Shown here in pieces: positions 59,981-64,000 of a DNA stretch of 64,000 bases (positions within the stretch are counted from its first letter, which is position 1; each line of letters starts with the position of its first letter). This stretch comes from Streptomyces sp. CB01373 (GTDB lineage Bacteria > Actinomycetota > Actinomycetes > Streptomycetales > Streptomycetaceae). The stretch is taken from NCBI RefSeq assembly GCF_002803075.1, contig NZ_NNBK01000012.1, positions 186,001-250,000 of the forward strand, read 5' to 3'. The notes beneath the pieces were generated by a model. It was given only the letters and a program-made list of their open reading frames with translations. It searched no databases and had not been told where the DNA came from. The translations under genes and the position numbers were made by a program.

Positions 59981-62584
59981 TCAAGCCGCGCCGAACGCCG
60001 CGAAAGCCCACCCCGTCGCCTGGTGGGTCGCGTCGCCCGGGAGGGCGGTGCGGGCGTCGCGGAGTGCCTCGGCCAGGGACAGGCCGGCGTCCAGGCCCTT
60101 GTGCAGGCCGAGCATCAGGGGGACCACCGCCTCGTCGTTGACGGGGGCACTGCACGCCACCACCCCGGCGGTGCCCAGCGGCAGCAACGCCGTGACCAGG
60201 CCGAGCAGTTCGTCGGCGCCGACCGAGGCGAAGCGGGCGGTGTCGCAGCAGGACAGGATGATCCGGTACGGGCTGCGGTCCAGGCGCTCGAAGTCGTGCA
60301 CGATCAATGGGCCGTCGGCCATCGTCAGCGACGAGAACAGCGGGCTGTCCGCGCGGAAGGTGCCGTGCGCGGCGATGTGCGCGAGTGCGGCCCCGTCCAA
60401 CTCCCGCAGGACCCGCGACACATGCGCGTCGTCCTCCTCCAGCACGGTCGGCGCGCCGTAGCGGTCGGCGAGCTCGGGCACCTCCGCGCCCCCGGTCGCG
60501 AGACCCGGCCCGCGCACCAGCACCCGGCGGCCCCCCGGCGGCGGTTCGGTCTCGTGGGCGCGCAGCCAGCTGCTCGCCGACGGCGACACGCTCAGCACCC
60601 GCTCCCGCAACGACGGCAGCAGCGCCCACGGCACCCGGTGCAGCGACCCCGGCGGCACCACCACGACAGGCCCGGAGCCCAGTTGGCGGGCGACGGGTCC
60701 GAGCAGCAGCTCCTCCAGCCGGCGCCCCGCCGCCTCCACCAGCGGCAGCCGGGCCGCCGCCCCCGGGTGGGCCAGCCGCCGCAGTCCCGCCTGCACGTGC
60801 TCTGCCTCGGTCACCGCGTCCGCGAGCCGCCCGGCCTCGAAGCGCCGTACCCGCCCCTGCCCGCACAGCAGCACGTGCACCCGCCCGTCCAGCACGGCCA
60901 GTTCGACCAACCGCGTGTCCCCGAGCCGCGCCAGCAGCCGGCCGGGGTCGAACCGGTCGCCGCCACCGGGCGCCTCGCCGCGCAGGCGCAGGGTGCGCGA
61001 GCGGATCTCCCGTTCCAGGCGCCGCTGTTCGCGTTCCAGGGCGGGCACCGGATGGCCGTCCTGGCGGGCGTCCTGCGCACGGGCGGCGATCTCGCGGAAG
61101 GCGGTCAGCCCGCTGAGCAGGGCCGGGTCGGCGGGCGGTCGGGTGGGCGGCGCGGACAGCACGGTGGCCCGCCAGCGCTCGCTCCACACGAGCAGCCGCC
61201 GCGGCTCACCGGACGCGAGCGCCGCCTCCTGGGCCAGCGCGGCCAGTTCGGCGCCCTGCGCGGTCGCCCGGGCCCGCAACTCCGAGGCGCCCAGCGTCAT
61301 CCGGTGGTCGTCGAGCACGTCGAGCCCGCGCCGGCACGCCTCGAGAACGCCGCGGCGGGAACCCGCCGCCCACGCCCGCAGCGCCTGCGCCGCCCAGCCC
61401 GTCATCCGGGCGAGCGGCGGCCCGCCGTACCGGCTGCGCGCGGCGACCGCGAGGTGGCTCTCGGCGTCCGCGGGACGGCTCAGGGCGAGCGCGATCCGGC
61501 CCGCAAGGAGCGACGCCTCCGGCGCGGCCGGCGAGCCGAAGGAGGCCAGCCGTCCGGCCACCGCCGCGGCGTCCGCGACCAGCCGCCCCGAGCGGCGCCC
61601 GTCGGCCACCCGCGCCTCGATCAGCACCAGCCGTGCGTGCGTCTCCCACCAGGCACGCCGCTGCCCCGCGAACAGCCGCACGGCAAGCGCCGCGCGCGCG
61701 GTCGCCGTGTGCGGGTCGTCCGCGAGACGCGCGGCCCGCGCCGCGGCCAGCAGCAGCTCCGCCTTGCGGGTCGACTGCCCGCCGATACCGTCCAGTTCGG
61801 CGATCGCCGCGTCCGCCCCGGCCAGCGCCTCGGGCGCGAGACCGGCCGCCATCAGGACCTCGCAGCGCCGTACCTCCAGCATGAACGTCGGCGTGCCGAG
61901 CTCGGCGTACCGCTCCTCGGCCTCGTCGAGGAGCCGCAGCGCCGCCGGGATGTCGCCCTGCCGGAACGCCGCCAGGCCCCGGCTCTCCACGGCGTCGGCC
62001 TTGTCGTGCTCCTGGCCGGTGGTGTCCCACAGCGCCTGAGCCGCGGTGAAGTCGGCGTCCGCGCGCTCCACCGCGCCCAGCGCCAGGTGCACGGTGGCCC
62101 GCAGCGTCAGCGCCCGTGCCGTCCAGATCACGTCACCGGCCTGCCGCAGTACGGGAATCGCCCGCCGTACGTCCTCCAGCGCCTCACGATGGCGGCCCAG
62201 CACCCACCACACGTACGCCCGCCGGAACAGCACCCGCGCCCGGGTGTGGCCCGTCCCGCGCGCGACCCCGCGCTCGAACGCCGCGAGGCCCTGCCGTGTA
62301 CGCCCCGCGTGCACCAACGCAACCCCCAGCGTGGCCAGTACGTCGGCCTCCCGCTCGGCCGAGTCGGCGTGCGCCGCCAGGTCCCGGGCCCGCCGCAGAT
62401 GCCGCAGGGCCAGGCGTGTGTCGCCGAAGTCCCGCTGCCAGATGCCGATCACCTGGTGCGCCACGGATCCGTGCAGCGGCGGCGGAGCGGACTCCAGCAG
62501 CCCGCGGGCCCGCGCCAGGGCCTCGCCGGGCGCGGCGAACACCATGGGCAGCAGTTCGAGGACCGAGTCGCTTCCCGCTGTCAC
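59981..62584 (-). CDS. TPR-CHAT caspase-like protein
   Basis: The protein is 867 residues from GTG 62584. Residues 1-~500 are helical repeats of TPR type (LALRHLRRARDLAAHADSAE, GRTRQGLAAFERGVARG, PAALRLLDEAEERYAELG). Residues ~560-867 form a CHAT domain, a caspase-clan peptidase, with the catalytic His in AHIAAHGTFRADSP and Cys in ILSCCDTARF, ending in THQATGWAFAAFG. No signal peptide, so it is cytosolic. A divergent subtilase gene starts 119 bp away. TPR-CHAT proteins act in bacterial immunity-type proteolytic systems, but the substrate here is unknown. Confidence 0.92.
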   Translation of the reverse strand: MTAGSDSVLELLPMVFAAPGEALARARGLLESAPPPLHGSVAHQVIGIWQRDFGDTRLALRHLRRARDLAAHADSAEREADVLATLGVALVHAGRTRQGLAAFERGVARGTGHTRARVLFRRAYVWWVLGRHREALEDVRRAIPVLRQAGDVIWTARALTLRATVHLALGAVERADADFTAAQALWDTTGQEHDKADAVESRGLAAFRQGDIPAALRLLDEAEERYAELGTPTFMLEVRRCEVLMAAGLAPEALAGADAAIAELDGIGGQSTRKAELLLAAARAARLADDPHTATARAALAVRLFAGQRRAWWETHARLVLIEARVADGRRSGRLVADAAAVAGRLASFGSPAAPEASLLAGRIALALSRPADAESHLAVAARSRYGGPPLARMTGWAAQALRAWAAGSRRGVLEACRRGLDVLDDHRMTLGASELRARATAQGAELAALAQEAALASGEPRRLLVWSERWRATVLSAPPTRPPADPALLSGLTAFREIAARAQDARQDGHPVPALEREQRRLEREIRSRTLRLRGEAPGGGDRFDPGRLLARLGDTRLVELAVLDGRVHVLLCGQGRVRRFEAGRLADAVTEAEHVQAGLRRLAHPGAAARLPLVEAAGRRLEELLLGPVARQLGSGPVVVVPPGSLHRVPWALLPSLRERVLSVSPSASSWLRAHETEPPPGGRRVLVRGPGLATGGAEVPELADRYGAPTVLEEDDAHVSRVLRELDGAALAHIAAHGTFRADSPLFSSLTMADGPLIVHDFERLDRSPYRIILSCCDTARFASVGADELLGLVTALLPLGTAGVVACSAPVNDEAVVPLMLGLHKGLDAGLSLAEALRDARTALPGDATHQATGWAFAAFGAA

Positions 62585-62703
62585 CCGTTGGATGGTAGTG
62601 GCCTGATGAGGCCCCTGGAACCGGCGCACACCCGCCGACGCTGTATCAGGCGGGGGCCGCACGGCTCAGACTGACGATCGTCGTACCAACGGGAGGACAC
62701 GCC

Positions 62704-64000
62704 ATGGCACCTCAGCGATTCCGCGAGCAGTTCGCCCAGATCCAGCGCTCGATGCCGGACGTGCCGCTGGCGATGGGCCCGGACGACGCGGCCGAGTTCT
62801 GCTACGAGAAGGGTGTCGTCCTCGCCCGCGACGGCGAGGAGGCCCGGCTGGTCGAGGACACCGTCCGCGCGCACTTCGCGGCGGCGCCCGATCTGACCGC
62901 GGACCGTGTGCGCCGGGCGGGCCCGGAGACCAACCGCACCGGAGTCACCCGTATCCAGGTCGGCGACCCGGGCCGCGGCGACCGCGGCGGCGACCTCGCC
63001 GTCACGCACGCGCTGCGTGCCCTGCGCGAGCCCGAGGGCAGGACCGGACGGCGGCTGGTCAGCCGCAACCACGTGGTCTCGATCGCGTCGGTCAACGCCT
63101 GCCCCGGCGACGAGCCGGTGCCCGCCCCGTTCGGCGAGGGCCCCAACCCGGCGCCCGCCGAGACCGTCTACGACGAGGACACCGCCGTCGGCGTCCTCGT
63201 CGTCGACACCGGCCTCATGCACGACTACCACTCGGTCCCGACCCTGGCCCACGTCCAGGGCGACGCGCAGGAACGGGAGACCGACGACGCGGGCGTCCTC
63301 CAGCAGTACGTCGGCCACGGCACGTTCATCGCCGGGCTGGTCGCGGCCGTCGCCCCGAACACCGACATCACCGTGCGCGGCACCCTCAACGACGCCGGCG
63401 CCATCCTGGAGTCCGATTTCGGCCACCGGCTGTTCGAAGCCGTCGACGCGGGCGGCTGGCCCGACATCCTCAGCCTCTCCGCGGGCACCCCCAACGGCCG
63501 CACCGACGGCCTGCTCGGGGTGGACGCCTTCATGCGGGAACTGCGCGACAGAGGAACCCTGCTGGTCGCGGCCGCCGGCAACAACGGCAGCGGCACCCCG
63601 TTCTGGCCCGCGGCCTACGCCGGCCTGCCCGGCTTCGCCGAGTCCGTGCTGTCGGTCGGCGCCCTGCGCGGTGACGGCGAGTACGGCGCCTGCTTCAGCA
63701 ACCACGGCGCCTGGGTGCGGGTGTACGCCCCCGGCGAGCGGCTGACCAGTGCCCTCACCGGCTTCGAGTCGCCCGTGCCGTACGTCTACCAGCACTCCTC
63801 CTACGAGGCCTGCCGGTTCGGCTTCGCCTACGGCTGCACCTGCCAGTCACCGCGGCACACCGGAGTGCTCAGCGAGGCCGGGCAGAGCACTCCGGCGCAG
63901 GCGGACCGGGCCGTGTTCGAGGGCTTCGCACAGTGGAGCGGCACCTCCTTCGCCACTCCGGTGGCCGCGGGCATGATCGCGGCGCACATGACGGCGCACA
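62704..64000 (+). CDS. S8 (subtilisin-like) serine peptidase, cytosolic type (3' end outside window)
   Basis: It starts at ATG 62704 behind GGGAGGAC; 432 residues are visible. The catalytic triad is complete: Asp168 in VVDTGL, His205 in GHGTF and Ser415 in GTSFATP. The oxyanion Asn lies in AAAGNNGSGTP. There is no signal peptide, and the ~160-residue N-terminal region is charged (ARDGEEARLVEDTVRAHF), so an intracellular protease is likely. It diverges from the TPR-CHAT gene and probably shares its promoter region. The end is cut by the window. Confidence 0.93.
   Translation, partial: MAPQRFREQFAQIQRSMPDVPLAMGPDDAAEFCYEKGVVLARDGEEARLVEDTVRAHFAAAPDLTADRVRRAGPETNRTGVTRIQVGDPGRGDRGGDLAVTHALRALREPEGRTGRRLVSRNHVVSIASVNACPGDEPVPAPFGEGPNPAPAETVYDEDTAVGVLVVDTGLMHDYHSVPTLAHVQGDAQERETDDAGVLQQYVGHGTFIAGLVAAVAPNTDITVRGTLNDAGAILESDFGHRLFEAVDAGGWPDILSLSAGTPNGRTDGLLGVDAFMRELRDRGTLLVAAAGNNGSGTPFWPAAYAGLPGFAESVLSVGALRGDGEYGACFSNHGAWVRVYAPGERLTSALTGFESPVPYVYQHSSYEACRFGFAYGCTCQSPRHTGVLSEAGQSTPAQADRAVFEGFAQWSGTSFATPVAAGMIAAHMTAH

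Overview
The window looks like a chromosomal segment of a Streptomyces or close relative. GC is very high, third codon positions are strongly G/C, GTG starts are frequent, and the families present are typical of the genus: a giant NRPS, a small laccase, a DDN-type F420-linked protein, DUF6243, ROK and TrmB/LuxR regulators and a PknB-like kinase. No rRNA, tRNA or CRISPR array was seen.

Region 1 (1-19.6 kb, minus strand) is part of a natural-product cluster. A palindromic operator-like site (19566-19594) precedes an apparent operon: a DUF5132 protein, an ABC exporter with an N-terminal HMA_2-like domain, then an NRPS gene that runs off the left edge after about 5,500 residues. Five complete C-A-PCP modules and part of a sixth are visible. 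Pocket residues read directly give Thr for module 2, Pro for module 4 and Phe for module 5. Modules 1 and 3 are uncertain. No epimerase, methyltransferase or thioesterase is in view. The first C domain resembles that of EntF.

Region 2 (19.7-30.7 kb) holds a DUF885 metallopeptidase-like gene (minus), then a plus-strand operon for oligopeptide/opine-type uptake: binding protein, permease, a fused permease-ATPase and an ATPase, followed by an overlapping FAD-dependent amine oxidase. A pirin and a DDN-type protein follow.

Region 3 (29.8-43 kb) is a scarred accessory region. It contains a TetR C-terminal remnant, two truncated genes abutting at about 31.52 kb, a CTAG-ended MITE, IS5 and IS3 transposase remnants, transporter fragments and a broken DyP peroxidase. 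Intact cargo is metal related: a divergent ArsR regulator and P1B-4 ATPase with a small [2Fe-2S]-type protein, and a molybdate/tungstate uptake pair with a fused ModB-ModC.

Region 4 (42.9-46.5 kb) has a small tail-anchored protein behind an inverted repeat, a Ser/Thr kinase, a 64-residue secreted peptide, a pirin C-terminal fragment and a GNAT protein.

Region 5 (46.5-56.7 kb) is an extracellular redox/sugar locus: a 1344-residue ThuA/PQQ-dehydrogenase/PKD/DUF1080 protein, a two-domain laccase, a divergent cupredoxin protein with three tandem 94-residue Ig-like repeats, a ROK regulator with a probable operator, and a TrmB/LuxR-type regulator. The first and third proteins share an unusual module of about 80 residues.

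Region 6 (56.7-64 kb) has a secreted M36 (fungalysin) protease, a TPR-CHAT caspase-like protein, and a divergent subtilase without a signal peptide that is cut by the right edge. The CHAT/subtilase pair resembles a bacterial conflict-type proteolytic module.
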